Shown: positions 1 to 11,631 of the stretch, in pieces
Position numbering within the stretch: position 1 is the stretch's first letter
Layout: each line of letters begins with the position of its first letter
Assembly: GCA_963556145.1 (NCBI GenBank)
Contig: OY744472.1
Coordinates: 2,170,001-2,234,000, forward strand
Source: Hygrocybe punicea
Lineage: Eukaryota > Basidiomycota > Agaricomycetes > Agaricales > Hygrophoraceae
DNA: 64,000 bases
Reading direction: 5' to 3'
The notes under the pieces: model-generated
What the model saw: the letters and a program-made list of their open reading frames with translations, nothing else
The model's database searches: none
What the model was told of the DNA's origin: nothing
Made by a program: the position numbers and the translations under genes

Positions 1-2
1 TG

Positions 3-281
3 GACATTTTACCGATACAAGCTTCGGCAGTGCCTTGTGAAAGAGTGTTTTCGTCAAGCAAGGAAACTATGACTGCACGATGGAATCGCATTTCACCTGA
101 ATTAATGGAAGCCCTTCAACTTTTGAAGTATTCCATTCGGCAGGGAAGAGGTCTCAATTTTACAGATGGTCTGGATTGGGGTCAGGAGCTTCATGAGTTG
201 GAGACTTACGATGATGCACAGATGCAGCTCCCAGAAGATGTCAACTCATTCATTCAGTCTCTTACAGAAAAACTTCAGTAG
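3..281 (+). pseudogene. hAT-family transposase, C-terminal end (cut by window edge)
   Basis: An open frame enters from the left edge and stops at 281. It encodes the hAT dimerisation segment: a conserved stretch around CERVFSSSKETMTARWNRI followed by MEALQLLKYSIRQ and LNFT. In hAT transposases this region closes the RNase H-like catalytic fold and mediates multimerisation. The catalytic residues would lie upstream of the window, so activity cannot be judged. A hAT-type terminus lies at 3656 on the right, but a minus-strand gene (403-2995) lies between them. Whether these belong to one element is unknown. Family assignment is confident; intactness is not. Confidence 0.75.
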
Positions 282-402
282 AAATATAAATTTTATTATG
301 AAACGAAGGGACACAAGAACATCATGTAAATAATGTGGTCGACGTGGATGGTAAGACAAATGTACACGATACAAGGAAAAACAATGAAACGAGACCAACA
401 AA

Positions 403-2995
403 CTATGGAAATGTCTCGCCTTCTATGAACCGGCCCGCTACCTCATGTATCTTCTGAGCCAAACGCAGTGACCTTCCATGCCTCGGAAGAGATTCATACC
501 ACTTTCCAGCAGTCCGACATGGGGCCTTGTTCTGCTGGATGAGTTCGAGACGTTTCTGAAACCAGTCCTCGGCAGCGGGAGTCCAGTGGCCAACATTGAA
601 AAGGCTCTTCTGCCAAGTTGAGTGCTTTGGCCACCAGGAAAGATGGGAGACCTGTTGGTTCGATCCTACATCACGTTGACTTAACGCATGGCTGACGAAT
701 CCAGAGAGGGTACCCACCAGTATACACCCTATATACGCCACATATGAGGTCAAGCTCATCTTCACCGAGGTGATCGTCACAGAAAGTAGTGCCATCCGCA
801 AAATGGAAGACTTGCCCACGAGAGAAGGCTGCACTAGAGGGGCCAGTAAGAACCCGTCCAGGGCCAACGAATTCCATCGCGAGGCGCCAGACAATACCAC
901 CCTTGAGGATTGCTTCACGTGCATGTGGAGAACGTAGAAAATGGTCTCGAGCCACTTCATAAGCGGCATAATCAGCAGCATCAGGCTGGTAGCCAACTGC
1001 ACGCACACCGAGAGATATGGGGGGTGGTGGAGGGCCTGTCGATGGAGGTGGGTGTGAAAAGGCAGGGCAAGGATTGAGGGTATTGAAGGGGATTCCGCGT
1101 TCCGCAAGATACCGAACAGCTTCTGTGATATCCCTACACGATCGGAGGCATTGCAGAGCGGTGACCGGACTATCTACTGTAAGCAGCCAATCAATATTTG
1201 CAGTAGCACTCGTGGACCCGACAAAATATATTTTTTGATCTCTATTGTTCATCATCTCCCTCCGCTCAATTGTCAGATAATGTTCCTGTCGTTCACGCAA
1301 TGGAAAAAGGCTCGACGAACTGAGATCCCATGGCATAGCTGATAACCCGTCCACTGGTCCATCGATCAGACGTGCGACAAAGTCGAAGATTGGGCCCTTG
1401 TATTTAGTAGCCACTTGAGGGTGAGGGTTCTGCAAAATATTAAGGGTCCGGTCCCATTCGGTATTTGATGGCGTAGGACCATCAGCGTAGGCGGTGTCAT
1501 CCCAATCGAATCCAAAGCGATCATAAAGATGGCAGTCAAGGGTAGTCGTAAATTTAGGAGCAGCGGCATCCGTGTGGCGATCGCCGACACCATGAATGGA
1601 CAGCACATCTCGCTGCCAGTGTTCCGCAGGAAGTGGACCCGCAGGTATTGTTTGGCTATTGATTTGATCAGCAGGTTGCCTCGCCTCACCTTCTTCCAAG
1701 GTGGGATCGTCATATTCACCGTCGTAGTCATCATTACCGAATGGGTCTTCGTTGTCTGGCGCGTCGGGGTTAAATTCGGTACAGACGTCCCATTCCCTAT
1801 CAAAGGCATTATATCGCATATGTTCCGGCGGCTTTTCTTCCCACAGATCTTCTATCTCTCTGAAATTGACTCTCGTTCTGAGGTGAAAGCCATCCATTTC
1901 CAGCCAGCGGAAGACAGCAGCCCCTCTCTTCCCCGGTGCGCGAAAGCGTTCACCTTCCTTCTGACGAGCCAAGCGAGCGGCTGTTTCTTGTGCAGTCTCC
2001 ATGGCAGCAATTTTCTCGTGGCGTACTGCTTGTCGAACAAAGAATTCCTGCCAAGTTTCTCCAAGTTTCTGGCGAGAGCCTGGGTTTGGCTTAGGGAACT
2101 TCTTGGAGGATGTTACATCAGTGGTAGGGCTAGGCGGTGGCAGAGACAACTGCTCCAACTGCCACTGCTGGCAGGCAGCCTGGACTTGTGCATTATTGGG
2201 TAAGTAGTTTGCCACCTCGGGTTTGGGTGATACGCGTAGGGGCTTGTTGATGGTGCTCCATACAAACCAGATAGGGATATCGACTCTGACGAGTCTTGGG
2301 ATGTGTGCCAACCATTTGCATTGATGCACGTCAATGACCACGCCTACTCTCGGAACGCTGTCGGTGAAGTTGGCGATCGGTGAATCCCGCAGTTGCTGGA
2401 CCCACTCTGGGTGGACCTTGGTTTCACTAGTGAGTATCTTCACCCAGTTGGGGTCATCGCCATATGGGACATAGCTGGCTGTGAAAAATGAGATGGCCAT
2501 CGAACACAGTCCCATCAACGGTATGAAAGCATCTCGGGACTTCATGGCACACTTTCGGGCTGAGTGTTCACATGTATGAATGCGGAGGTAGCCGTATGTG
2601 TGAGGGACAGGGAAATATCTGTATTCAAGTGGAAAAAAGGCACCCGGGGCTTTTCCCAGTAATTCCCGAGCAACCACATAGAGAGAGGTTTCGAGATCGT
2701 GCCATTTTTCTCGGGTAGCAGCTGATAATTGGAACCCACCACGGACGCGTTCGATAGATAGCAACTTGTAATCACAGACTAGACGCTGTATTAATGGGTG
2801 ATCCAATCGTATCAAACGGGGCACAAATGGGAGCTGTGGAAGATCGTTGCGCGCCCAATTCGTTGTATAGGTCCACTCTGGCCCTGGATCATCACAGTCA
2901 AAATTGTGGTAACTGGGGAAGGCAGCTAAGGGACCCGCATTTGGGGAGGTGATTACAAAGTTGTCGAGGATGAAGGTTTTGAAGGTCGACGGCAT
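403..2995 (-). CDS. Large hypothetical protein of unknown function (two exons)
   Basis: The first exon starts with ATG at 2995 and runs about 750 codons (MPSTFKTFILDNF...). A short intron with GT and AG sites between about 740 and 650 leads to a second frame ending at 403. That frame carries a Trp-rich end (SWWPKHSTWQKS ... GHWTPAAEDWFQKRLELI). The protein has a Pro/Ser segment and a charged Arg/Glu helix in the middle (around RLARQKEGERFR), then an acidic stretch. No catalytic motif, signal peptide or membrane span is evident. In my recollection, similar proteins recur as multicopy unknowns in Agaricomycete genomes, but I cannot name a domain. It lies between hAT transposase remains and a hAT terminus, so it could be a passenger or a host gene. 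The ORF is long and uninterrupted, which argues against decay. Confidence 0.55.
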
Positions 2996-3061
2996 CTGAC
3001 AGCAGTATTTGGGTTAATAGAATAGGTGCAAAAAAAAAGATACACATGGATAGGGATGCAA

Positions 3062-3470
3062 AGGAGCGGTGAAAGACGAAGTCAAAGAGCTCGCTGATAC
3101 ACTGTACGGGCCAACGAGAATAGATTGACCAATGGGAGCACCTGAGCCAAGGCCAATGGGAGCGTGGAGCTTGTTGATACTCAGTACAGGCGAACGAGAA
3201 CGGCTAGAGCAATGGGAGCACCTGAGCCAAGACACACCTGGAGGCTGGAGCTCGCTTGTACTTTGTACAGGCGAGCGAGAATGGAACGAAGGAGTCTCGG
3301 AGGCCAAGAAGTTAGGGCAAGTCTGAGCCAAGACGAACAACGATGGAATGCAAGAGTCTCTGAGCCAAGAGGTTAGGGCGCATCTGAGCCAAGATAAAAG
3401 CTCGCTAGTACTTTGTACAGGCGAATGATGAGTCGGGGAATGCTCACTTGTACTTTGTACGGGTGAGCAA
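3062..3470. repeat. Degenerate tandem repeat, GAGCCAAG / CTTTGTACAGGCGA units
   Basis: Imperfect units built from CACCTGAGCCAAG and GCTCGC..GTACTTTGTACAGG(C)GA recur about seven times in 400 bp. Small ORFs here follow the repeat and are not genes. The array lies just inside the hAT terminus at 3656 and could be subterminal transposon repeats. Confidence 0.6.
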
Positions 3471-3538
3471 TGAACAAAACGGTAAATACAAACAACGGAT
3501 CTGGCCGACCTGGGTCACCTGACAAATTTCCTTTTTTG

Positions 3539-3656
3539 GATGGTTAGCCGCGGCTTAGCCGTTGCCACAACGGTCCGGTCTGGCTAACAACCCATATATG
3601 GGTTAACCATTGTTAGCCGTAGCCGAGCTGAGCCAGACCGAGCCGTGGCAACACTA
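3539..3656. mobile_element. hAT-type right terminus
   Basis: The segment is rich in TTAGCCG/CCGAGCC repeats and ends GACCGAGCCGTGGCAACACTA. Its reverse complement, TAGTGTTGCCACGGCTCGG, is the start of the element entering at 63917, so these are opposite ends of the same terminal-inverted-repeat family. The TAGTGTTGCC tip is shared with the element at 47010, which has an 8-bp target duplication. The matching left end of this copy is not visible. Confidence 0.65.
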
Positions 3657-3940
3657 ACGAGCACCATCCACTTCTCAAAGGCATGTTTGCGAGCATTGAT
3701 GGGCTCAATTTACCAGTACCAACATCAGATGACATTGACATTGAAAATGCAACATACAATGGCTGGTTATCAGAACATTTTATTAGTTCTGTTATTGTCT
3801 TCTCAAGTGGTTTGTGTTTCCTATTGTCACCTTTATCAATCTGACATCTTTCCTTAAGGTCCAATTATTGCAGTACATACCAATGCACCTGGTAGCTGGC
3901 ATGACTCATGCAATTACTGAAATTTGCTGCAGACAATTCA
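3657..3940 (+). pseudogene. Harbinger/PIF-type DDE transposase relic
   Basis: Directly after the hAT terminus, a frame reads HPLLKGMFASIDGLNLPV, then IENATYNGWLSEHF. After an apparent short intron (GTTTGTG...CTTAAG) it continues IIAVHTNAPGSWHDS, then stops. ASIDG and NAPGSWHDS are hallmark blocks around the first catalytic aspartates of DDE_Tnp_4 (Harbinger/PIF) nucleases as found in basidiomycetes. The N-terminal and C-terminal parts are missing. The left break coincides with the hAT terminus, suggesting the hAT element inserted into this older transposon. Confidence 0.7.
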
Positions 3941-4539
3941 TGTGACTAGATTATTCCAATAAACCCCTTGCCAGGGAGCTGGAACTGTGGTGTTTTATTA
4001 GAAAACATATAAAAAATCCCCACAGAAAGTCACCCACTTCTGAGTGTTTACAAAAAAATAATGCCCTGCTTTGATAGCATAGTTGTTTAGAAATGAATAA
4101 CTCATTCAGAAGTAATACTTATATTTAAGCACTAACTGAGCTGAATTTTACACAAATTAATTTTTGCATGTCTTACTGAACAGACATAATTTTTCAGTAA
4201 TACTTGAGTTAAAATTGATTGGTCCAAATTATTCTACTTAGCCATCACTTTATAAGGCAAGGGGTGCATAGGAAGTCAAGTGCGTGGGTGCCAAATCTTT
4301 TGTATATATGTCACTTGTACACATTGTCTGGCCACATTAAGCAAGGTTTTTGCCAACTAAGTTGGCACTTCCTCTAGTAGCAATCAACTATATTTCACAA
4401 TACAAGTCACACGTGCAATTCTTCACAAGCGGTGTTTTACAGTCCAGCACCAAAATGTTCACTTCGGTTGCGAAAACCGACGACCCCACCACCTGTGACA
4501 GCAACGTTCATCGGTTGTCATCACTGCATACTCTTGCTA
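3941..4539. other. AT-rich intergenic stretch, no gene seen
   Basis: This is AT-rich sequence between the Harbinger relic and the GH16 gene. I see no coding potential and no clear terminal repeats; it may hold transposon debris. Confidence 0.5.
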
Positions 4540-6096
4540 TCATCCAATCATGCAGAGCATGATCGCGCCCATCATCAGCGATCGTAGTCCTACGGAATCA
4601 TGATTGCTACTCGTGCGCAACGCCATAGAAGTCGACGCTGAACGTGATGAAGCCAAGCCCGACCTTGCTGTCACTGCCGGACTCGGCGAAACATTCTGGA
4701 TCTGGAGTACTGTTGAAGTCGGCGCCGGCGCCGTTGTATACACCCTGAGGTTTTTTATTTCAAAGTACGCTTTGTCGAACTTCGACCCGGGGCCGACCAC
4801 GTTGTCGTTGTACTGCAAATTTGTCATAAATGTGCTGGAGAGATGAGAGCGACAATAACGCACACAGATACCTGTAGTTCCCGCATTACTACAGGTGTTA
4901 GTATAGATTCCTGGTACTCCCGCCCTGTAAGCGGTGAAGAGGTTTGATAACGACGATCTGTCACACACTTTAAATGAGATAGAGCTCACCAATCACCGCA
5001 AAGCGTTATGTCCAAGACGAGATTTTGGGGCGTAAAGAATTGTGTGATGTTGCAGGTAGAGGATAAATAGCTGGCGGAAGGAACTCCCCATCCCGAAATG
5101 TCGACCGATGACGTTGATGTAGATTGGATGATAGATGCGGGGACGTTGGGGCGCTGTTCAAGCAGAGACATCCATATCAACACTCGCCAAAGACTAATGT
5201 CCACGAACACTCCAAAACCATATACTATCACCGCAAATACATGAATGAAGGCATGCAGACGAAATGCAAACGCAAATAACACGCACAAAATGCCCGCCTC
5301 ATCGAACTGAGCCGCCCAGACACCGCCTCCCGCTTGCGCAAAACCGGCAGCATAACTGTTCGGCTGCAACTCGTCGACAACGCACCCAGAAGCCATCGCG
5401 CAGTCATGTTCACCTAGAGAGCCTGATTCATTCGTGCCATTCGGGTGAGTGCAACCAGGTAGTGTGTGGAGAACCATTTGGTTATGGTCCATCAAATTGA
5501 TGCCTTCAATTATATCAATTTCGCCATCGTCAGGCCAGAGAGAGCCTTTGGACCAGAAAGCTGGCCATACCTTACAGATAGGACAACTTGTAAGCAGAAC
5601 CCCCTTCGCGCCAAGGCGATGGAGATAGACGCACGGAGCAGCCATAAGGCAAATGGAGTATGTCTATAATCCAGAGACTGCTTACTGCGTAAGCATCTTG
5701 AGTTGTGACACGAATCTTGCTCCAACTATGACCGCAAGTTCGGACTACTAATGGATTAACTCACAGAGTTTCGCGACTGCCCTAAGGCAACTTCACTGGT
5801 GTTGTCCACTTTCAAAACTACGTTCCTTGCAGCATTAACGTAAGCCAATCGTTGACTGAAAGCGTCTTCCTGGTTAAGCCATATAACGTTCCCTTGATTT
5901 CAAAATAGGAAACTTGTGAATGATATTCCAATGCAAACATAACAAACGTACCCCCGGTAAGATTATCCAAATATCCATAAAAGTCCCATCCGTTTGGAAA
6001 ATTGTCCCCCGAATAATCTCGGACCATTTCATAACCAGCCACGGACCAATATAGGAGGAAGAACGTAACGAAAGCCCAATAACTTGAACCGATCAT
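4540..6096 (-). CDS. Glycoside hydrolase family 16 (laminarinase-like), secreted and probably GPI-anchored
   Basis: This is a multi-exon gene. The ATG at 6096 opens a signal peptide (MIGSSYWAFVTFFLLYWSVAG) followed by YEMVRDYSGDNFPNGWDFYG, the typical GH16 N-terminus. Later exons give LAYVNAA, VWPAFWSKGSLWPDDGEIDI and NLVLDITLCGDW, then FDKAYFEIKNLRVY. The catalytic signature GEIDIIEG (nucleophile Glu, Asp, acid/base Glu) lies near 5500 and is intact. Introns are short with clean GT..AG sites, for example those ending at 5581 and 4926. After a Ser/Thr/Ala-rich stretch, the C-terminus is hydrophobic, which suggests a GPI signal. The family cleaves beta-1,3/1,4- or 1,3/1,6-glucans in the cell wall. 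Expected length is about 330-380 residues. Some internal exon edges are approximate. Confidence 0.85.
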
Positions 6097-7418
6097 GATA
6101 TAAACTTGAAAGTGGTGCAGAAAGTCAGATTGATGTAAGAGGTAAATCTGGTCATAAGAGAGCGGCAAAGGACACTTGGCCGCTTAAGATAAATGAAATC
6201 GCCATCGCCGTTACCTATGTGAGATTCATAGCGTAGCGCCAAGGAGCACATATCCGATCACGTGGCTACCTCGAACGCCCAGAACCAGCACGTCACAGAG
6301 AATTTAGAGTTCCTTCAGGCTAAAGTTGGAATGACCAAGGATTGTATAAGGACAATAAGAAGTCACGAACATTGCAACATGCATCGAGCACTACTGGCAG
6401 AAAATATATCCAGAAGTTGCAAACCTTCGTACAGTGGATCACAAACGTTCAACCGCGTACACGGCGTTCCTAGCCAACGTGAGAGCAACTGTCCAAGGCA
6501 CCGATCCCCAGGGCCGTATGGGACATTGCAGGAAACCGCGCGACGTGGCCACCTGGTAGTTGCTTTGATGTTCTATGGCATGATGGTGCTGTGATGTCAT
6601 GAGTAACAGTAACAGCAACAGCAGTCATATCGATGAACAGCATACGAAGCGGGAACGCATGAAATCCTTCCATGAGTTTGGCATATGCGAGCCCCATGAT
6701 CAAGCAGGTCAAGAGAGGGGGCGTCTTGCCCATACCAAAGCGCCACCCCCTGCGTGAAAACGAGAGGGATATATGTTGTGCAAACGAGGGAAGTCGAGAA
6801 TGGCGGACATAATCACAACGTCGCGTACCAGTTGTTCCGGGTGACAACATTGAAGAAGACCTATGATAGACCTGTGTGAACGTTGAACGTTGAACAATAC
6901 AGGTAGAAAACAAGGTTGCTAACAAGGTTGCTAAGGCGCGGAGTCGACGAGAACAAGGAAAGTAATGACTTCCTCTCCCTCCGTGCATGGAAACGAATCA
7001 TTTTCAGCCAGGAACAAAGAACAGGAGGGGGTCCTGGAAAATATTATCAATGTCGAAATGAATCTCAAGCAGACTCCAGCGAGACGCATGCAAGACAGCT
7101 CAGAGGTTGTTACACGTTCAGCAGTTCGAGCTCCGGTCCAGTCCTTGTCTCTGAAAAGTCATTTGCAGGGCGCACCCTGTACATGTGCGCAACAAGAACG
7201 AACGTCCAAATTATGTAACGACCCATCTCCAGTGACAGACTCAGACAGAGGGACCATCCAGGGTTTTTTGTGTTTTTTTGTGTTTTTTGCGTTGGCAAGA
7301 CACCAGACTTCCACCCAGTCCACGAAAATGGCCATCAATTCGCACGGAAGGCAAGACGACAAAATATGTGGATCCTGAGGCCTGAGGTACCGATTCCGCA
7401 ATGGCTGGTGGACAACTC
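6097..7418. other. Intergenic, no convincing gene
   Basis: Overlapping short frames occur on both strands, but none shows a recognisable domain or compatible splicing. There is a T-rich run near 7263-7290. I see no terminal repeats. Confidence 0.4.
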
Positions 7419-9849
7419 AGCGTAGATCACACATCAGGACTTTCCACATTTAGTCGGGATCTAAAGTGATTTCTAAAGTTAGCACCAAAATATAATCTTT
7501 AGATTTACATTTAGGCCTAGCCTAAATATTGAATTTAAGTCACAAATAAATGTATATCTAAATTATTTATTTATTTTCATCTTTAGGTTATTCTTGCAAT
7601 CAAAATAATTATCAGATCTAAATTGTAAAGGGAAAGTATAATTTAGTTTCAAGTTTACTCAAATTTCTAGTCCAAATTTAGGCATCACTTAGAGGCAGGC
7701 CAAAATTAAAACTTTCGGTAGCATTAAAATAATAAATTTAATAGTTATCAAAATGTAAGATTGCAGGAGCTATTTAAATCCAAAGGTTGTTGTTAGATCT
7801 AAAGCTATTGCCCGCGCCATCGCCCACTCGTCGCCCGCCCGTCGCCCCTGCCACCTGCCCACCGCCCGCCCATCACCCACCCGCCACCCAGCCATCACAC
7901 TGCTGTGCAGTTGGTGCCATTGTCATTTCCCGCAGGCTTTGAGGGTGCCCCACTACTCACCAATGTTAATTGATGCACCCACCCATCACCCACTTGCCAT
8001 CCACCTCCCAATCATATGACCTCATGAGCCCAGCTCCGACGTCAATTGACGTGGTGGTGGGGTTCGTGAGGTGATGACAGAGGTAGGGGGAGAGGCAGGC
8101 GGGGGAGATGGCAGGGCAGGGAGATGGCGGGGGCACGATAGGATGGGAGGGCAACGAGGGTGTGGGTGATGAGGTGTGGGAGATGGCGTGGGCATGGCGG
8201 GAGGGTGGGCAACTAGGGAGTGGGAGATGGTGTGGTGAGGGAGATGGCGTGGCGAGGGAGATGGTGTGGGCAGGGATTATGTTGGAGAGATGGTGTGGGC
8301 AACGAGGGAGTGGGAGGGTGAGGAGATGGCGTGGGCATGGGTGAGGGAGATGGCGTCGGTGTGGACGAGGGAGATGGCGTGGGCAGGGGGAGATGATGGG
8401 ATGTGAGGGTGGGGAGATGGCGTGGGCGACGAGAGCGGGCGACGAGAGCGGGCGACGAGAGCGTGGCGTGGGCGACGAGAGCGTGGCGTGGGCGACGAGA
8501 GCGTGGCGTGGACGACGAGGGCGTGGCGTGGGCGACGAGGTGTGGCATGGGTGTGCGAGATGGCGAATGTGAGGAGAGATGGCGAATGTGAGGAGAGATG
8601 GCGAATGTGAGGAGAGATGGCGACGAGGACGAGGGACATTGCCGTGTGGTGGAGATCTCGTTGTTCCGTGGGGCCGTCGCCATCCTCCTGTCATTTGTGA
8701 TGATGACGATGGTAGCGGCCGCGGCCGTCGTCTTGTTGCCGTCCTCCCTTCATCGTCGTCCGCTCCGATCGGCCACTTTGGGGGGCAATAGCGCACATCA
8801 TTGTGCGCTGTGATCCCCATTCCGCCGCCATTGTCACCGCCGTTGCCCTGCCACTGCCAGTTGGAAGTGGAGGTCGTCATCGCCATCGTCCTGCAGCTGT
8901 TCAGCGGTTGCAATGGGGTGATGGTTGGCAGCGGGTGGTGAGTGCCTGCCGCTGCCATCGTCCCCTCGTGGCCATAGTGGGGACCATTTGGCCCTCATTG
9001 TTGCCGCCGTTGGATTGATGATGGACGGTGGGTGGAAGGTGTGGTGGGCAATGGGTGGACGATCAGCCGATGGTGTCTGACGAAGTAGTCAGCGGGCGAC
9101 GAGAAGTGTCAGGCGATAGAGACGTACCTTGGCCGGAGAGTTGGTGCACAACTCCTCCGGCCTCGCTGATGGTCACCGTCATTTCCATTGTCGTTGTCGC
9201 CGTTGCTGTCATTGTCGTTATTGTCGCTGTCGTTGTCGTTGTTGTCGTTGTCCCTTCGTCGTCGTGTTGTTTGTTGTTGTTGTGATTTGTGACTGAACCC
9301 CTCGATCTGGAAACCCGCCGAAGTGAGTGAGAGGATGGGTGGGCGATGAGCGTGCCCGATAACGTGCACGTGGGCAGTGAGTGGGCAGCGAGTGGGCGAC
9401 GGGTGGGCGATAGGAGCGTACAATCACTTTAGTCCAGACGGAATCTTAAATTTTGACAACTACCAAAATGGTACATTTTGATATCCATTAAATTAAATAT
9501 TCTCATCCTGTCAAAATTATAAATTTCAGCTTGTCTTGAGGTGATGCCTAAATTTGGACTAGCAAACCTGTGTAAACTCGAATCTAAATTATACTTTCCC
9601 TCTACAATTTAGCACTGATAATTATTTTGATTGCAGGAGTGATTTAAAGGCAAGAGAAAATAATTGATTTGGACATTTATTTATTCATGACTTAAATTCA
9701 ATATTTAGACTTGGCCTAAATTAAAATCTAAAGATTATATTTTTCTGCTAACTTTAGAAATAACTTTAGATCCCGACTAAATGTTGAAAGTCCTGATGTG
9801 TTAGATCCCGACTAAATGTTGAAAGTCCTGATGTGTCATGATCTACGCT
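7419..9849. mobile_element. Non-autonomous DNA transposon with ~370-bp terminal inverted repeats
   Basis: The left arm (about 7419-7790) and right arm (about 9430-9849) are inverted copies at roughly 80% identity. Shared blocks include CACATCAGGACTTTC, TTTAGTCGGGATCTAA, TATAATCTTTAGAT, AATTATCAG and CTAGTCCAAATTTAGGCATC. Both ends begin AGCGTAGATCA when read inward. The right tip carries a tandem 36-bp duplication (the block ending GTCCTGATGTG occurs at about 9765-9800 and again at 9801-9836). The interior is GC-rich minisatellite without a transposase. No clear target duplication was found, so the superfamily is not assigned. Confidence 0.75.
8100..8640. repeat. GC-rich minisatellite inside the inverted-repeat element
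   Basis: Degenerate GGGAGATGGCGTGGGC units lead into GGCGACGAGAGCGTGGCGTG units (about 8424-8545) and then three copies of ATGGCGAATGTGAGGAGAG (about 8561-8618). Long Arg/Pro/Ser or Ala/His frames on both strands are by-products of the repeat. Confidence 0.8.
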
Positions 9850-10088
9850 TATTAGCGCGCTAGTGCACGTGCGAGCCGATGCGTAATCTGAGTTTGAATC
9901 TGCGGAAGTTTGTCCCCTTCAAGCTGCTCCCGTTTGTCGCGGCGCTGTGTTAACCCTCATAAACGTTTACCTGCCTGTACCGTGACAGCGTCCACAGCCT
10001 TCGCTCCGATGTGCTAGCATATTCTCCCCACAAACTTGGTCTTTCCTCTTTCCGTGACTCACATTTACCCCCCCCTCCCAGCCTCCAA

Positions 10089-11429
10089 ATGGAAACTTCG
10101 CCAGATGCCCTCATCCACGACGACCCTTCTGTTACCATCCGTGCCATCAAGGACATCACTTTTGGCAGTGTATGTTGTTCTTTCCGTTGCAATAATGTCC
10201 GATGATAAAAAAAAATTAACCAAATGAAAACATTTTTTTTCGCAATCAAGATTGCGGGGATGATATCGAAAGTCTTTGAGCACCCTTTTGACTTGACCAA
10301 AGTGCGTCTCCAGGCTCAAGTCCTTGATGCCACCGCCCGTTTCAAAGGACCCGTCGACTGTCTAGTAAAGACATGGCGGAACGAAGGTATAACGGGGCTG
10401 TATCGCGTGAGTGTCCATTATTTTATTTTATTTTCGCCGGCAACGAACATTGAAAAATCAAGCATTCTTGAAATAGGGTCTTCCAGCCCCCATCGTTGGA
10501 GCAATGGCAGAAAATGCGTCTCTCTTTCTGTCCTATAGCGAACTACAGAATCTCATCCGCTGGACGACTGCGCAACCTCTCTCCCAGGCTCTGTCGCTCC
10601 CGCAGCTCGCACTAGCAGGTGCCGGTGCCGGTGCCATTACAAGTTTCATTTTGTACGTGTCACCTGTTTCCTTGTAACATGCCCTGGCGACTCTTTTTTT
10701 GTATTTGACATTTTTAAATTTCTCAAAAAAAAAAAAAAAACCAGAACCCCAATAGAACTTGTGAAATGCAAGATGCAAGTGCAAATGCTCGTTCCACCAC
10801 GGACAGTAGATCTTCCCACAACCACGACATCTCGCAAGCTTCCCGGACCCATCGCAGTCCTCACCTCCACTATCCGCACGACTGGTTTCCGGGGACTCTG
10901 GCTCGGCCACACTGGCACGTTCATCCGTGAGGGAGGTGGTGGCGCTGCATGGTTCGCCACCAAGGAATTCGTCGCCTCGCTCCTTGTCGCCCGACGCCTT
11001 GGCTCCTCCTCCTCTGTGAATCCGCCGTACGCAAACTTAGACATGGACTCAAAGCCACATAAACGAAAACCATCCCTCCTTCTCTGGGAATCTGCGCTCT
11101 CTGGCGCATGCGCAGGTGCAGCGTTCAACCTTTCTCTCTTCCCTGCCGACACTGTGAAGAGCGCCATGCAGACAGAGGATGAACTCCGTCCGCATTCGCA
11201 GGGCAAGTTGCCGCTGCCGCCACGATCAGCACCACCAAACGGCCAGTCCCATCATGAACATCATTACCATCGGCCACGAGCCACTTTCATCAGCACCTTC
11301 AAGGCGATGTACAAGGCGCAGGGCGTGCGGGGACTGTATGCTGGGTGTGGGATCACGGTTGCCAGATCGATTCCGAGCAGTGCTATTATATTTTTGATTT
11401 ACGACGGGCTTTCTAGACGGTTTGGTTGA
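10089..11429 (+). CDS. ORT1: Mitochondrial carrier, ornithine/basic amino acid type (ORT1/ARG11-like)
   Basis: There are four exons: 10089-10169, 10251-10406, 10477-10652 and 10745-11429. Their lengths sum to 366 codons (365 residues), in frame. The three mitochondrial-carrier repeats are marked by HPFDLTKVRLQ, TPIELVKCKMQ and FPADTVKSAMQ, each fitting the PX[DE]XX[KR] signature; six transmembrane helices are expected. The FPADTVK third signature and the REGGGGAAWF segment fit the ornithine/arginine carriers, which exchange ornithine across the inner membrane for arginine synthesis. The third repeat has a long His/Pro-rich insertion (about residues 280-310) that is unusual for the family. Carrier identity is certain; ornithine specificity is likely but rests on motif resemblance. 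Confidence 0.8.
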
Positions 11430-11631
11430 GGAGGGCAGGATTTGGATTTTTGGGAGCATTTTGTTGTTATAGAGTAGAGGCCAACTACAACGGTGGAAAA
11501 GATATTCATAAAAGACTGAGACTTCGCTTTGTTGCATGTTCACACCGGTTCACACACATGCTTTTACGGCGTTGTCGATAATATATAACCCCGGCTATTG
11601 TTGTTCGACAGCTATTAGCGGTTCAACCAAC

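Noticed and set aside
403..1107. A separate 234-codon gene in the alternative frame
   Set aside because: Only its last part looks like protein, and it joins the upstream 2995-start frame by a short intron, so it is the second exon of that gene.
1529..2203. Plus-strand ORF of 224 codons opposite the large gene
   Set aside because: Antisense shadow without domain content or splice structure.
8424..8618. CRISPR-like array
   Set aside because: Units are contiguous tandem copies without unique spacers, inside a eukaryotic transposon.
7966..8958. Long minus-strand Pro/Ser/Arg/His-rich ORF (330 codons) and companions in other frames
   Set aside because: It follows the GC-rich minisatellite; several frames and both strands are open at once and no domain is present.
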